DNA of 64,000 bases from Streptomyces aculeolatus (GTDB lineage: Bacteria; Actinomycetota; Actinomycetes; Streptomycetales; Streptomycetaceae). Location: NCBI RefSeq assembly GCF_020400605.1, contig NZ_JAINRD010000003.1:186001-250000 (forward strand). The letters run 5' to 3'. Made by a program: the position numbers and the translations under genes. Positions within the stretch are counted from its first letter, which is position 1. Each line of letters opens with the position of its first letter. Below, piece after piece: positions 24,612 through 36,878 of the stretch. The notes under the pieces were generated by a model. It did not search any database. It saw only the letters and a program-made list of their open reading frames with translations, and had not been told where the DNA came from.

Positions 24612-26777
24612 TCACTCGTAGCGTTCGCCCTTCTCCGCCCGGGCCACGAGCGAGGCGGGCGGCTCGAACCGTTCCCCGTACCGTTCGGCCAGTTCCCCGG
24701 CCCGGTCGGTGAAGCCGGCCGGGCCGCCCCGGTAGCCGTTGATGTACTGCAGTACGCCGCCGGTCCACGCGGGGAAGCCGATGCCCAGGATCGAGCCGAC
24801 GTTCGCGTCGGCCACCGACCGCAGGACGCCTTCGTCGAGGCAGCGGACCGCGTCGAGCGCCTCCGCGAAGAGCATCCGCTCCTTCATGTCCGTCAGCGGG
24901 ATCTCGCGCCCCGCCACGGTGAAGTGCTCGGACAGGCCCGGCCACAGCCCCGTGCGCCGGCCGTCCTCGTAGGCGTAGAACCCGGCGCCCGAGGAGCGTC
25001 CGGCGCGGCCGAACTCGTCGATCATCCGGTCCACGACCGCCTCGGACCCGTGCGGGCGCCACTGCCCGCCCTCGGCCAGCACCGCGGCCCTGGTCTCCTC
25101 GCGGATCTTGCGGGGCAGGGTCAGGGTCAGCTCGTCCAGCAGTTGCAGCGGCGGCGCCGGGTAGCCGGCCTGGGCGCCTGCCTGCTCGATCGAGGCGGGG
25201 GGCAGGCCCTCGCCGACCATCGCCACCGCCTCGTCGATGAACTTGCCGATCACGCGGCTGGTGAAGAAGCCCCGGCCGTCGCCCACCACGATCGGCGTCT
25301 TGCCTATCTGCCGGGCGAAGTCCACGGCCTTCGCCACGGTGCGCTCTTCGGTCTTCTCGCCGGCGATGATCTCCAGCAGCTTCATCTTGTCGACGGGCGA
25401 GAAGAAGTGGAGGCCGATGAAGTCCTCCGGGCGCTTGACGCCTTCGGCCAGCCCGGTGATGGGGAGCGTGGAGGTGTTCGAGCCCAGGACCGCGTCCGGC
25501 GCCACGACGCTCTCGATCTCGGCGAGGACGCGGTGCTTCAGCTCCGGGTCCTCGAAGACCGCCTCGATCACCAGATCGCAGCCGGCGAGGTCGGCGGTGC
25601 CGGCGGTCGGCGTGATCCGTGCGAGGACCTCGTCGGCCTTCTCCCAGGACATCCGGCCGCGCACCACCGTCTTGGCGAGCAGCTTCTCGGAGTACTGCCT
25701 GCCCTGCGCGGCGGCTTCGGGGGTGACGTCCTTCAGGACGACGTCGATCCCGCTCCGGGCACAGGCGTAGGCGATGCCCGCGCCCATCATGCCGGCGCCC
25801 AGCACGGCGACCTTGCGCGCGAGGTGCGGGGGGTGGCCCTCCGGGCGGTTGCCACCGGAGGCGATGTGCTGCATGTCGTAGAAGAACGCCTGCATCATGT
25901 TCTTCGCGACCTGACCGGTCATCAGCTCGACCAGATAGCCGGTCTCGACCTTCTGCCCGCTTTCGAGGTCGACCTGGGCGCTCTCGACGGCCGCGGCGAG
26001 GATGCCGCGCGGGGCGGGCATGTGCGCGCCCTTCAGCTGCCGGCGCAGGTTCGCCGGGTACGCCGGGAGGCTCGCCGCCAGCTTCGGGTGGGAGGGGGCG
26101 CCGCCGGGGATCCGGTAGCCCTCGGCGTCCCAGGGCTGTACGGATCCGGGGTTGGCCAGGACCCATGCACGGGCGGCGGTCAGCAACTCCTCCGGCGACC
26201 GGGCCAGTTCGTGCACCAGGTGCTTGGCCAGCGCCTCGGCGGGGCGGTACTGCTGCCCCTGGAGCAGGACGTCGCCCAGCGCGCGCTCCAGGCCCAGGAG
26301 GCGGACGGTCCGGCTGACGCCGCCGCAGCCGGGCAGCAGTCCCAGGGTCACCTCCGGCAGGCCGATGCGGCTGTCCGGCGCGTCCAGCGCGATGCGGCGG
26401 TGGCAGGCCAGCGCGATCTCGTAACCGCCGCCGAGCGCCGACCCGTTGAGGGCCGCGGCGACCGGCCTGCCGAGGGTTTCGAGGCGCCGCAGCTGCGACT
26501 TCAGGGTCGTGCAGAGGTCGCTCAGCCTTGCGGCGTCCTCCGGCCTCGCCCTGCTCATGAAGCCGACGTCGCCGCCGGCGAAGAAGCTCTTCTTGGCCGA
26601 GGTGAGCACCACGCCGGCGATGCTCTCGCGCTCGGCCTCCAGCCGGTCGACGGCGGCGCCCATCGAGTCGACGTAGGCCTGGTTCATCGTGTTGACGTCC
26701 TGGCCGGGGTCGTCCATCGTCAGGATGACGATCCCGTCGGGATCCTGCTCCCACCTGATCATGCTCTTCTCCGGCAT
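24612..26777 (-). CDS. FadB-like enoyl-CoA hydratase / 3-hydroxyacyl-CoA dehydrogenase
   Basis: 721-residue multifunctional beta-oxidation enzyme. The N-terminal crotonase domain (about 8-200) has an oxyanion segment SAKKSFFAGGDVGFM and catalytic-region NGSALGGGYEIAL. The NAD-binding 3-hydroxyacyl-CoA dehydrogenase domain starts near 325 (VAVLGAGMMGAGIAYACA) with HFFSPVDKMKLLEII, followed by two C-terminal helical domains. ATG 26777 is used, but a GTG two codons upstream (26783) has better spacing to GGAAGGA. It lies 32 bases downstream of a thiolase gene, giving a FadB/FadA pair. With lcp next door it could degrade methyl-branched isoprenoid acyl-CoAs. Confidence 0.93.
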   Translation of the reverse strand: MPEKSMIRWEQDPDGIVILTMDDPGQDVNTMNQAYVDSMGAAVDRLEAERESIAGVVLTSAKKSFFAGGDVGFMSRARPEDAARLSDLCTTLKSQLRRLETLGRPVAAALNGSALGGGYEIALACHRRIALDAPDSRIGLPEVTLGLLPGCGGVSRTVRLLGLERALGDVLLQGQQYRPAEALAKHLVHELARSPEELLTAARAWVLANPGSVQPWDAEGYRIPGGAPSHPKLAASLPAYPANLRRQLKGAHMPAPRGILAAAVESAQVDLESGQKVETGYLVELMTGQVAKNMMQAFFYDMQHIASGGNRPEGHPPHLARKVAVLGAGMMGAGIAYACARSGIDVVLKDVTPEAAAQGRQYSEKLLAKTVVRGRMSWEKADEVLARITPTAGTADLAGCDLVIEAVFEDPELKHRVLAEIESVVAPDAVLGSNTSTLPITGLAEGVKRPEDFIGLHFFSPVDKMKLLEIIAGEKTEERTVAKAVDFARQIGKTPIVVGDGRGFFTSRVIGKFIDEAVAMVGEGLPPASIEQAGAQAGYPAPPLQLLDELTLTLPRKIREETRAAVLAEGGQWRPHGSEAVVDRMIDEFGRAGRSSGAGFYAYEDGRRTGLWPGLSEHFTVAGREIPLTDMKERMLFAEALDAVRCLDEGVLRSVADANVGSILGIGFPAWTGGVLQYINGYRGGPAGFTDRAGELAERYGERFEPPASLVARAEKGERYE

Positions 26778-26809
26778 CGGCACGGCGTTCCTTCCGGGTG
26801 TGTGCGGGT

Positions 26810-28018
<1,209 letters not shown>

Positions 28019-28062
28019 CGTCCTCTGCTCCCTCGTGGGCCCGTGTAGGAGGACAGGCAACT

Positions 28063-28192
28063 CCAGTTATTGTCATCGTGTCAATAGCATTGGACACAAC
28101 TCCCCTTCGGCCAGGACAGGGTTCCACACGAAGACACACACGCCGGAGCGGACGCGGGCGATGCGATCTATTGACACATGGCCAACAACTGG
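28063..28192. promoter_or_regulatory. Pair of inverted 25-bp elements between beta-oxidation genes
   Basis: Two 25-bp copies in opposite orientation: 28063-28087 (read on minus) and 28168-28192 (read on plus). Both begin CTATTGACAC and end AACTGG, with 20 of 25 bases identical. Each holds a TTGACA hexamer pointing toward its own gene, so they are either mirrored -35 regions, operators overlapping -35, or both. The minus copy contains the near-palindrome TTGTCATCGTGTCAA. The TetR gene at 30117 is the obvious candidate binder. Confidence 0.6.
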
Positions 28193-28249
28193 TCCATCGT
28201 GAGGGCCGCGCGATGAGTCCGTTGATGGTCCGCGATGAGGGAGTCCGCC

Positions 28250-30067
28250 GTGGTCACCGCAGAGCAGCTCCACCAGGAGGCAGCAGGGCTGACGATCACC
28301 CGCCTGCTGCGCCGCAACGCCCGGGAGTTCCCCGGCCTTCCCGCGCTCACCAGCGGGATCGGGCCGGACGCGACGACGCTGTCCTGGTCGCAGCTGCGCG
28401 CCGAGGTCGCCGCCCTGACCCGCGGTCTGGCCGCGCTCGGCCTGAGCCGCGGAGACCGGATGCTGATCGCCATGTCGAAGCGGCCGGAGCACTGGATCGC
28501 CGACCTGGCCGCGATCCACCTGGGGGCGATGGCCTGCAGCCTGTACGACACGCTCAGCACCGAGCAGCTGCGCTTCGTCGCCCGGCACAGCGGGGCCACC
28601 GTCCTCGTACTCGAGGGCGAGGAGCAGATGCGGCGCTGGCAGCCGGTCCTCAAGGAGCTGCCGCACCTGCGCGCCGTCGTGGTCCTCGACCCGGAGGGAG
28701 TCCCGCCCGGCGGCCGGCTCGTCGTCCGCTACGCGGACATCCCCCGCGAAGGGCCGTCCGGAGACGCCTCGTTCGACGTGCTCACGGACGCGGTCACCCC
28801 AGACCAGCCGCTGACCCTCGTCTACACCTCGGGTACCACCGGCGAGCCCAAGGGCGTGGTGCTCTCCCACCGCAACGTGGTCCACGAGTCCCTGATGCAG
28901 GACCACCTCGTCGCCGTCCCCGAGCATCCGCGCACGGTGGCGTACCTGCCGCTGGCGCACGTGGCCGAGCGGGTGCTCGGGATCTACATGCCGATCTGCA
29001 ACGCCGGCCACGTCACCATCTGCCCCGACCCGGCGCAACTGCTGCCGGCGCTGCTCGCGGTGCGTCCGCACGGCTTCTTCGGCGTCCCCCGGGTGTGGGA
29101 GAAGCTCGCCGCCGGGCTGCGGGCGAAGCTCGCCGCGCTGCCCGCGGAGCAGTCCGCGGCCCTGAAGCAGGCGCAGGAGGCCGCCTGGGGGGCGTTCCAC
29201 CTGCGGTCCGCGGGCCAGGACGTCCCGGACGCACTCGCGGCCAAGGTGGCGCAGCTCGACGCGCAGGTGCTGCGGCCGGTCCGGGACGCCATCGGACTGG
29301 ACGACTGCCGCCGGGCGTTCAGCGGCGCGGCGCCGATCCCCACCGCGGTCCTGGAGTTCCTGGCGGGTCTCGGGCTCCCCGTGTACGAGGTGTGGGGCCT
29401 GAGCGAGACCACCGGGGCGGCGACGGTCAGCACCCCCGGGACGTTCGCCCTGGGCGCGGTCGGTGCACCGGGTCCGGGCATCGAGGTGAAGGCCGCGGAC
29501 GACGGCGAGCTGTTCGTCCGCGGTCCCGTGGTCTTCCCCGGCTACCTCACGGCCGACGGCCGTATCGCATCGGCGACCGACCGCGAGGGCTGGCTGCCCA
29601 CCGGCGACGTCGGCGCGATCGACGAACGCGGCCTGGTCCGGATCACGGACCGCAAGAAGGAGATCATCATCACCGACGGCGGGAAGAACATCGCCCCGAC
29701 GAAGATCGAATCCCTGCTGCGGGCGCACCCCCTCGTCGCCCAGGCCGTCGCGATCGGCGACCGGCGCCCGTACGTCACCGCACTCCTCGTCCTCGACGAG
29801 GAAGCCGCCCCGCTCTGGGCGCGGGCCAACGGGATCGCCGCCGCCGGCCCCGGTGAGCTGGCACGCCACCCCGAGGTGCTCAGCGCCCTCGACAAGGCCG
29901 TCGCGGAAGCCAACGCCGCGCTCTCCCGCGCGGAACAGGTGAAGAAGTACGAGGTCCTGGCCGGACCGTGGACCCCGGAGACCGGCGAACTGACACCGAA
30001 GCTGAGCCTGCGGCGCCGGGCGATCGACCTGCTGCACGCCGAGACGATCGAGGCGATGTACACATAG
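28250..30067 (+). CDS. Long-chain fatty-acid--CoA ligase (AMP-forming)
   Basis: About 605 residues; ANL superfamily enzyme that activates carboxylic acids through acyl-AMP to acyl-CoA. P-loop-like YTSGTTGEPKG (near 200), VWGLSETTGA (A5), LPTGDVG and the hinge ITDRKKEIIITDGGKNIAPTKIE are visible; the last resembles FadD15-type long-chain ligases. I prefer GTG 28250 because GAGGGAG lies six bases before it; ATG 28235 is in frame but has no site. It lies upstream of a TetR gene and acyl-CoA dehydrogenase in one plus-strand run. It would feed oligo-isoprenoid or fatty acids to the divergent FadAB. Confidence 0.92.
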   Translation: MVTAEQLHQEAAGLTITRLLRRNAREFPGLPALTSGIGPDATTLSWSQLRAEVAALTRGLAALGLSRGDRMLIAMSKRPEHWIADLAAIHLGAMACSLYDTLSTEQLRFVARHSGATVLVLEGEEQMRRWQPVLKELPHLRAVVVLDPEGVPPGGRLVVRYADIPREGPSGDASFDVLTDAVTPDQPLTLVYTSGTTGEPKGVVLSHRNVVHESLMQDHLVAVPEHPRTVAYLPLAHVAERVLGIYMPICNAGHVTICPDPAQLLPALLAVRPHGFFGVPRVWEKLAAGLRAKLAALPAEQSAALKQAQEAAWGAFHLRSAGQDVPDALAAKVAQLDAQVLRPVRDAIGLDDCRRAFSGAAPIPTAVLEFLAGLGLPVYEVWGLSETTGAATVSTPGTFALGAVGAPGPGIEVKAADDGELFVRGPVVFPGYLTADGRIASATDREGWLPTGDVGAIDERGLVRITDRKKEIIITDGGKNIAPTKIESLLRAHPLVAQAVAIGDRRPYVTALLVLDEEAAPLWARANGIAAAGPGELARHPEVLSALDKAVAEANAALSRAEQVKKYEVLAGPWTPETGELTPKLSLRRRAIDLLHAETIEAMYT

Positions 30068-30116
30068 ATCCGGCAGTACGGCGATCAGCGGACAGCACGA
30101 CGACAAGGACACCGGC

Positions 30117-30764
30117 ATGGGCGGTCGACGCCAGACGCAGCGACGCAGGATGGAGCCGGACGCCCGGCGTGCGGAGATCCTCGGCGTCGCCCGCAGGCTC
30201 TTCGGGGCGAACGGCTACGCCACGGTGTCCACCTCGGACATCGCGGCCGAGGCCGGCGTGGCCCGGGCGCTGATCAACCACTACTTCGGCAGCAAGCGCC
30301 GCCTCTACCTGGAGGTGGTGCGGCAGATGATGGTCGTACCCGCCTCCGTCTCCCGCAATCTGCCGCCGACCGGCCCCGAGGAGCGGCTGTCGATCTGCGT
30401 CGACCGCTGGCTCGACGTCGTGGAGCGCAACCGGGAGATGTGGCTGTCCGCGATCGGCCTGGAAGCCCTGGGCAACGACCCGGAGGTCGACCGGATCATG
30501 CTGGAGGCCGACGAGATCGCGACCGACCGCATCCTCGAGGCCGCGCTGATGGCCGACGTCACCGAAGGGCGGACCCAGCTGAGGGCGATGATCCGCGCCC
30601 ACAGCGCCATGCTCAAGGCCGCCTCCCGGGAGTGGCTGGTACGCGGCACGCTCAGCCGCAGCGACCTGCACGTGATCCTCACCCGCACCGTGCTCCACCT
30701 GCTGAACACGGTCTATCCCGCGATCCGCGCGGCCGACGGCGGCAGCGCCCCACCGACGCCATGA
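30117..30764 (+). CDS. TetR-family regulator of the beta-oxidation genes
   Basis: 215 residues. The HTH is near 18-63 (RAEILGVARRLFGANGYATVSTSDIAAEAGVARALINHYFGSKR in short form), followed by a helical ligand domain. It sits between the CoA ligase and acyl-CoA dehydrogenase genes in the same orientation, so it is likely co-transcribed and autoregulated. By analogy with FadR/KstR-type TetR proteins the inducer may be an acyl-CoA. Its probable site is the inverted element pair at 28063-28192. Confidence 0.88.
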   Translation: MGGRRQTQRRRMEPDARRAEILGVARRLFGANGYATVSTSDIAAEAGVARALINHYFGSKRRLYLEVVRQMMVVPASVSRNLPPTGPEERLSICVDRWLDVVERNREMWLSAIGLEALGNDPEVDRIMLEADEIATDRILEAALMADVTEGRTQLRAMIRAHSAMLKAASREWLVRGTLSRSDLHVILTRTVLHLLNTVYPAIRAADGGSAPPTP

Positions 30765-30790
30765 CACCGTTAGATGGAGGAACCCGCACC

Positions 30791-32915
<2,125 letters not shown>

Positions 32916-32953
32916 TCCTGGGGCCGGGGATACGCGCGTACCGGGAGACGGCC

Positions 32954-32990
32954 GGCCACCGCCGCTCGCGGGGAGCGGGCGGCGGTGGCC
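32954..32990. terminator. 12-bp stem hairpin between convergent operons
   Basis: GGCCACCGCCGC (32954-32965) pairs perfectly with GCGGCGGTGGCC (32979-32990) over a 13-base loop, in the 185-base gap between the flavoprotein gene (plus) and aldose epimerase gene (minus). It probably serves both strands. Confidence 0.75.
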
Positions 32991-33100
32991 GATGCCGTCG
33001 CCGTGCTCCGGCAGCGAATCGGCCGCCGGGGTTCACTGCCGGTGGGTCCGACGGGGGTCCGCCCCGCCGGACGGGCACTGCTGCGGGGCGGAGGGACGGG

Positions 33101-34264
33101 TCAGTCCGTGCCGAAGGAGTGGACCGTGGTGGAGCGGTAGGTGTCGCCGGGGCGGAGGACCGTGCTGGGGAACGACGGCTGGTTCGGGGAGTCGGGGAAG
33201 TGCTGGGTCTCCAGGCAGAAGGCGTCGCCCTGACGGTAGACCCGGCCCGAGGTGCCCGCGAAGGACCCGTCGAGGAAGTTCCCGCTGTAGAACTGCAGGC
33301 CGGGCTCGGTGGTCCTGATGGTCATCGTGCGGCCCGACAACGGCTCCCGGACCGAGGCCGCCCGCTCCGGGGCGCGGGTGATGCCCTTGTCCAGGACGAA
33401 GTTGTGGTCGATGCCCTTGGCGTACAGCAGTTGCTCGTGGCCGTCGCGCAGGTCCGCGCCGACCTCCTTCGGCCGGCGGAAGTCGAAGGGGGTGCCCGCG
33501 ACCGGGGCCAGTTCTCCGGTGGGGATGAGGCCTTGGTCGACAGGGGTGTAGCGGGATGCGGCGATCTTCATTTCGTGGCCGTGGACGTCGCCGCTGCCCT
33601 CGCCCGCGAGGTTGAAGTACACGTGGCTGGTGAGGTTCACGACCGTCGGCGCGGAGGTGGTGGCGGCGTAGTCGATCCGCCAGTCGCCGTCCGCGGTCAG
33701 GGTGTAGTCGACCCGGGTCGCCAGTGCGCCGGGATAGCCCATCTCGCCGTCGCCGCTGACGTAGCGCAGGGTCAGGCCTACGCCCGCCGCGGAGGTGAAC
33801 GGCTCGACGTCCCACACCCGCTTGTCGAAGCCCTTGTCGCCGCCGTGCAGGCTGTGGTCCCCGTCGTTGAGCGGTAGCTGGTACGTCCGGCCGTCGAGGG
33901 TGAAGCGGCCGCTGTCGACGCGGTTGCCGTAGCGGCCGATGAGCGCGCCGAAGTACGGGCTGAGGGCGACGTAGGCGTCGAGGTTCTCGAAGCCCAGCGA
34001 CACGTTCGCGTACCCGCCGCGGCGGTCGGGCAGTTCGAGGGACTGCACGATGCCGCCGTAGGACAGCACCCGTATCCGGGTGCCGCCGTTGGCGAGGGTC
34101 CAGCGGTCCACGCGGGTGCCGTCGGCCAGCCGGCCGAACGGCTCGCGGAAGGGCCGGGTCGGCCGGCCGGCAGTGCGCGCGGCCGCCGGGGCGGCGAGCC
34201 CGGCGGCGGCCAGGCCGCCGGCCGTCGCGGCCAGCATGGAGCGTCTGCTCGTGCTCGGGGTCAT
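33101..34264 (-). CDS. Secreted aldose 1-epimerase (mutarotase)
   Basis: 387 residues; interconverts alpha and beta anomers of aldoses. A Tat signal is visible (SRRSML at 6-11, cleavage near AAARTAG). GalM features: NDGDHSLHGGDKGFDKRVW (substrate His region), VNLTSHVYFNLAG (second His) and FCLETQHFPDSPNQP (catalytic Glu). The start is ATG 34264. Being exported, it would act on sugars released by the extracellular glycosidases. The upstream region carries two direct TTCGAAATT repeats and a CGAAATTTCG palindrome, suggesting control with the xylanolytic genes. Confidence 0.92.
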   Translation of the reverse strand: MTPSTSRRSMLAATAGGLAAAGLAAPAAARTAGRPTRPFREPFGRLADGTRVDRWTLANGGTRIRVLSYGGIVQSLELPDRRGGYANVSLGFENLDAYVALSPYFGALIGRYGNRVDSGRFTLDGRTYQLPLNDGDHSLHGGDKGFDKRVWDVEPFTSAAGVGLTLRYVSGDGEMGYPGALATRVDYTLTADGDWRIDYAATTSAPTVVNLTSHVYFNLAGEGSGDVHGHEMKIAASRYTPVDQGLIPTGELAPVAGTPFDFRRPKEVGADLRDGHEQLLYAKGIDHNFVLDKGITRAPERAASVREPLSGRTMTIRTTEPGLQFYSGNFLDGSFAGTSGRVYRQGDAFCLETQHFPDSPNQPSFPSTVLRPGDTYRSTTVHSFGTD

Positions 34265-34346
34265 GGAGATAACTCCTCGTCAGCGAGAGTTCGGGATCGG
34301 GTCGTACGAGTCGCGGGCCGGCACTCCGCACTGCACTTGTTCCGTG

Positions 34347-34374
34347 TTCGAAATTTCGTCAGTCGTTCGAAATT
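34347..34374. promoter_or_regulatory. Tandem TTCGAAATT operators before the aldose epimerase gene
   Basis: TTCGAAATT occurs at 34347-34355 and 34366-34374, 19 bases apart, and the first copy extends to the perfect palindrome CGAAATTTCG (34349-34358). They lie 83-110 bases upstream of the epimerase start on the minus strand. The motif matches the CGAAA-N-TTTCG class of cis-elements described upstream of streptomycete xylanase genes (from memory). Confidence 0.6.
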
Positions 34375-34444
34375 CAGGCCAGACGGTAAGGAGGCCGACG
34401 GCGGCTGTCAACGGTCAGCGCACGGCGAACCCGTAGCCCGCGGC

Positions 34445-34455
34445 CGAAAGTTTCA
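34445..34455. promoter_or_regulatory. CGAAAGTTTCA element overlapping the LacI stop codon
   Basis: CGAAAGTTTCA differs by one base from CGAAA-N-TTTCG and covers the last codon and stop of the LacI-family gene. It is about 90 bases upstream of the TTCGAAATT pair, so it could be an auxiliary operator for the epimerase promoter. A chance match inside coding sequence is possible. Confidence 0.35.
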
Positions 34456-35463
34456 GGTGCTGGCGCGGGCCACGAGGTGGGTGGGGAGGATCAGGGAGCT
34501 GGGGTCCTCGCCGGCGACGAGCCCGGCGAGCATGCGGGCCATCTCGTTGCCCAGGGCTTCGATGGGCTGGTGGACCGTGGTCAGCGACGGTTCGGCGATC
34601 CGCGCGATGTCCAGATCGTCGAAGCCCACGACCGCGACGTCGGCGGGCACCGCGCGACCCGAGCCGCGCAGCGTGCGCAGCGCTCCGGCCGCCATGTTGT
34701 CGTTGGCGGCGAACACCCCGTCCGGTTCCGGCTGCCGCTTCAGCAGTGCTGCCATGGCGGCGGCGCCGCTGGGTTCGGTGAAGTCTCCGTACTCCGGCGG
34801 GAAAGGCTGCAGTCCGGCGAGGATCATGGCCTCCCGGTAGCCGCGGTGACGCGCACGGCTCACCTCGGTGTCCGGCAGCCCGCAGATTATGCCGACCCGC
34901 CTCCGTCCGCGGGCGAGCAGGTGCTCGGTGGCCTGGCGCGCGCCGCCGGCGTTGTCGACGTCCACGAACCACGGCGCATCGAATCCCGCCGGGCGTCCGC
35001 CGAAGACGACAGGGACCTCCGCCTCCCGTGCGAGGTGGAGCACAGGGTCGTTCTCCCGGACGGCCATGAACATGGCGCCGTCGACTCCCCGGGCGCGCAG
35101 GAGTTCCGCGAGTCGCCGCCGGCTGCGCTCGCTTGCCGCAAGGCACAGCATCAGGTGCAGGTCGGCTCCTTCCAGGGCGCCGGACGCGCCGACGATCACC
35201 TTTGCGAAGAACGGGTCCGCGAAGATCGACGGAGCCTCGCCCGAGATGACGAGGGCGACCGCGCCCCTCTGGCGGGTGGCCAGCGCCCGCGCCGTCGTGT
35301 TCGGCACGTAGTCGAGTTCCCTGATGGCCCGCAGGACCGCCGCCCGCTTCGCCGGGCTGACGTGGGGCGCGTTGTTGAGCACCCGGGAGGCCGCCGAGCG
35401 GGAGACGCCGGCGCGCTCGGCCACCTCGTCGAGCGTGGGCTGCCGGCGCGGCACGTCTGTCAT
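34453..35463 (-). CDS. LacI-family transcriptional regulator
   Basis: 336 residues. The N-terminal LacI HTH (about 9-55; TLDEVAERAGVSRSAASRVLNN) with hinge helix region VPNTTARALATRQ is followed by a periplasmic-binding-type sugar domain ending STVHQPIEALG-like. It lies between the epimerase (same strand, downstream) and GH6 (divergent). The HTH recognition region and ligand domain do not look like CebR. It is a candidate regulator of the CGAAA-N-TTTCG sites next to it, but this is only inferred from position. Confidence 0.9.
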   Translation of the reverse strand: MTDVPRRQPTLDEVAERAGVSRSAASRVLNNAPHVSPAKRAAVLRAIRELDYVPNTTARALATRQRGAVALVISGEAPSIFADPFFAKVIVGASGALEGADLHLMLCLAASERSRRRLAELLRARGVDGAMFMAVRENDPVLHLAREAEVPVVFGGRPAGFDAPWFVDVDNAGGARQATEHLLARGRRRVGIICGLPDTEVSRARHRGYREAMILAGLQPFPPEYGDFTEPSGAAAMAALLKRQPEPDGVFAANDNMAAGALRTLRGSGRAVPADVAVVGFDDLDIARIAEPSLTTVHQPIEALGNEMARMLAGLVAGEDPSSLILPTHLVARAST

Positions 35464-35783
35464 GGACCCCCGGAGCCTCCTCCGACCCGTGGCCGTCAGG
35501 ACGCCCCCACCGCCGGGAGCGCTTCCAGTCCTGGGACCTTAACGACTCCCCGCTCTCCGGTGAAGAGTGGCCGCGCGGCAACTCTTGACAGGTTCCCATC
35601 AGCGCCCACACGATGACCGGAAGCACTCGCGAATCTCTGCCACAAAATGGGAGCGCTCCCAAGAGCATTGCTCCCGTGCGCCACTCGTGCTCGGAGTGCG
35701 GCAGCCCGACACCGTCGCACCTTCATGCCGCGGGCTCAGGACGAAAGCCCCGCGGCGTTCCCCTTCATGAATGAGGTTCACCG
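35464..35783. other. Divergent LacI / GH6 intergenic region with promoter signals
   Basis: 320 bases. An imperfect palindrome GGGAGCGCTTCC lies at 35515-35526 near the LacI start. A perfect -35 TTGACA lies at 35585-35590 on the plus strand, with only a weak -10 (CACGAT at 35609-35614). The CebR-type box is at 35648-35661, and a second palindrome GAGCA-T-TGCTC at 35663-35673. No additional gene is seen. Confidence 0.6.
35648..35661. promoter_or_regulatory. Perfect CebR operator TGGGAGCGCTCCCA
   Basis: The 14-bp palindrome TGGGAGCGCTCCCA matches exactly the known Streptomyces CebR box, through which cellobiose/cellotriose induces cellulolytic genes. It lies 123 bases upstream of the GH6 start. 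CebR itself is not in the window, so this implies trans control by the global cellulose regulator. Confidence 0.85.
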
Positions 35784-36752
35784 ATGCGCAAACTCATACG
35801 CGGGGCGGTGGCAGCGCTCCTCGCACTGCCGCTGTTCCTGATCTCGTCACCATCCGCGCAGGCGGCGCCCACCCCGCTCGCCATGACCAGCGGCTTCTAC
35901 GTCGACCCGAATTCCAGCCCCGCGGCCTGGTCGGCCGCCAACCCCGGGGACGGCCGGGCCTCCGCGATCCGCAGCTCCATCGCCAGCACCCCCATGGCCC
36001 GTTGGTTCGGCTCCTGGAGCGGCGACATCGGCTCCGCCGTAGGTTCCTACACCGGGGCGGCCCAGGCGGCCGACAAGTTGCCGCTCCTCGTCGCGTACAA
36101 CATGTACGGCCGCGACGCGTGCGGTGGGCACTCGGGCGGTGGAGCCGCGTCCCCGTCCGAGTACGCCGGGTGGATCGACGCCTTCGCCCGCGCGATCGGC
36201 AGCCGCCCCGCCGTCGTCGTCCTGGAACCCGACGCTCTCGGGGACTACAGCTGCATGTCGCAGGCGCAGATCATCGAGCGGCAGACGATGCTCACCAACG
36301 CCCTCTCGCGGTTCCGGTCCGCGGCGCCGAACGCCTGGGTCTACCTCGACGCGGGCAACCCCCGCTGGGTCGACGCCTCCACCATGGCCGAACGCCTGCA
36401 CGCCTCCGGACTCAGCCTCGCCAGGGGCTTCTCCCTCAACGTCTCGAACTACTTCACCACCTCGGAGAACGTGTCCTATGCCGGCAGCGTCAACCAGGCA
36501 CTGGGCCAGCGCCACGGCTACAGCAAGCCGTTCGTCGTGGACACCAGCCGCAACGGCAACGGCTCGAACGGTGAGTGGTGCAACCCCGGCGGACGCAGGA
36601 TCGGCACTCCCACCCAGCAGGGGGGCGGCGCCGAGATGCTCCTGTGGATCAAGACACCCGGGGAGTCCGACGGCAACTGCGGTGTCGGATCCGGTTCCAC
36701 CGCCGGGCAGTTCCTGCCGGAGGTCGCCTACAAGATGATCTACGGCTACTGA
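35784..36752 (+). CDS. Secreted GH6 endo-beta-1,4-glucanase
   Basis: 322 residues; inverting cellulase of glycoside hydrolase family 6. A Sec signal spans about 1-27 (cleavage AQA-AP). The catalytic acid is Asp111 in the signature YNMYGRDACGG; Asp150 lies in signature VLEPDALG. The short loops and 290-residue catalytic domain fit an endoglucanase rather than a cellobiohydrolase, and no carbohydrate-binding module is present, which is unusual for a Streptomyces cellulase. ATG 35784 has GAGG seven bases upstream. A CebR box precedes it. Confidence 0.94.
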   Translation: MRKLIRGAVAALLALPLFLISSPSAQAAPTPLAMTSGFYVDPNSSPAAWSAANPGDGRASAIRSSIASTPMARWFGSWSGDIGSAVGSYTGAAQAADKLPLLVAYNMYGRDACGGHSGGGAASPSEYAGWIDAFARAIGSRPAVVVLEPDALGDYSCMSQAQIIERQTMLTNALSRFRSAAPNAWVYLDAGNPRWVDASTMAERLHASGLSLARGFSLNVSNYFTTSENVSYAGSVNQALGQRHGYSKPFVVDTSRNGNGSNGEWCNPGGRRIGTPTQQGGGAEMLLWIKTPGESDGNCGVGSGSTAGQFLPEVAYKMIYGY

Positions 36753-36839
36753 CACCCGGGCGCGGCCTCCCAGGCTGTGCACAAGCTCGCATGCCCGGGC
36801 CGACGCCCACCTGCTGAACGCCGGACGGCCGCACGGAAC

Positions 36840-36878
36840 CGCCCGTCCCGCGGCGAGCGGGGCCCCGCGGGACGGGCG
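36840..36878. terminator. 14-bp GC hairpin between GH6 and GH27
   Basis: CGCCCGTCCCGCGG (36840-36853) pairs perfectly with CCGCGGGACGGGCG (36865-36878). It ends about seven bases before the AAAGGAG ribosome site of GH27. There is no room for a promoter between hairpin and gene, so it may be a leaky terminator or attenuator rather than a simple end of transcript. Confidence 0.7.

Noticed and set aside
34453..35463. LacI gene as CebR
   Set aside because: Despite a CebR box nearby, the N-terminal HTH and neighbouring genes do not match CebR/cebEFG-bglC; the box is probably bound by a CebR encoded elsewhere.
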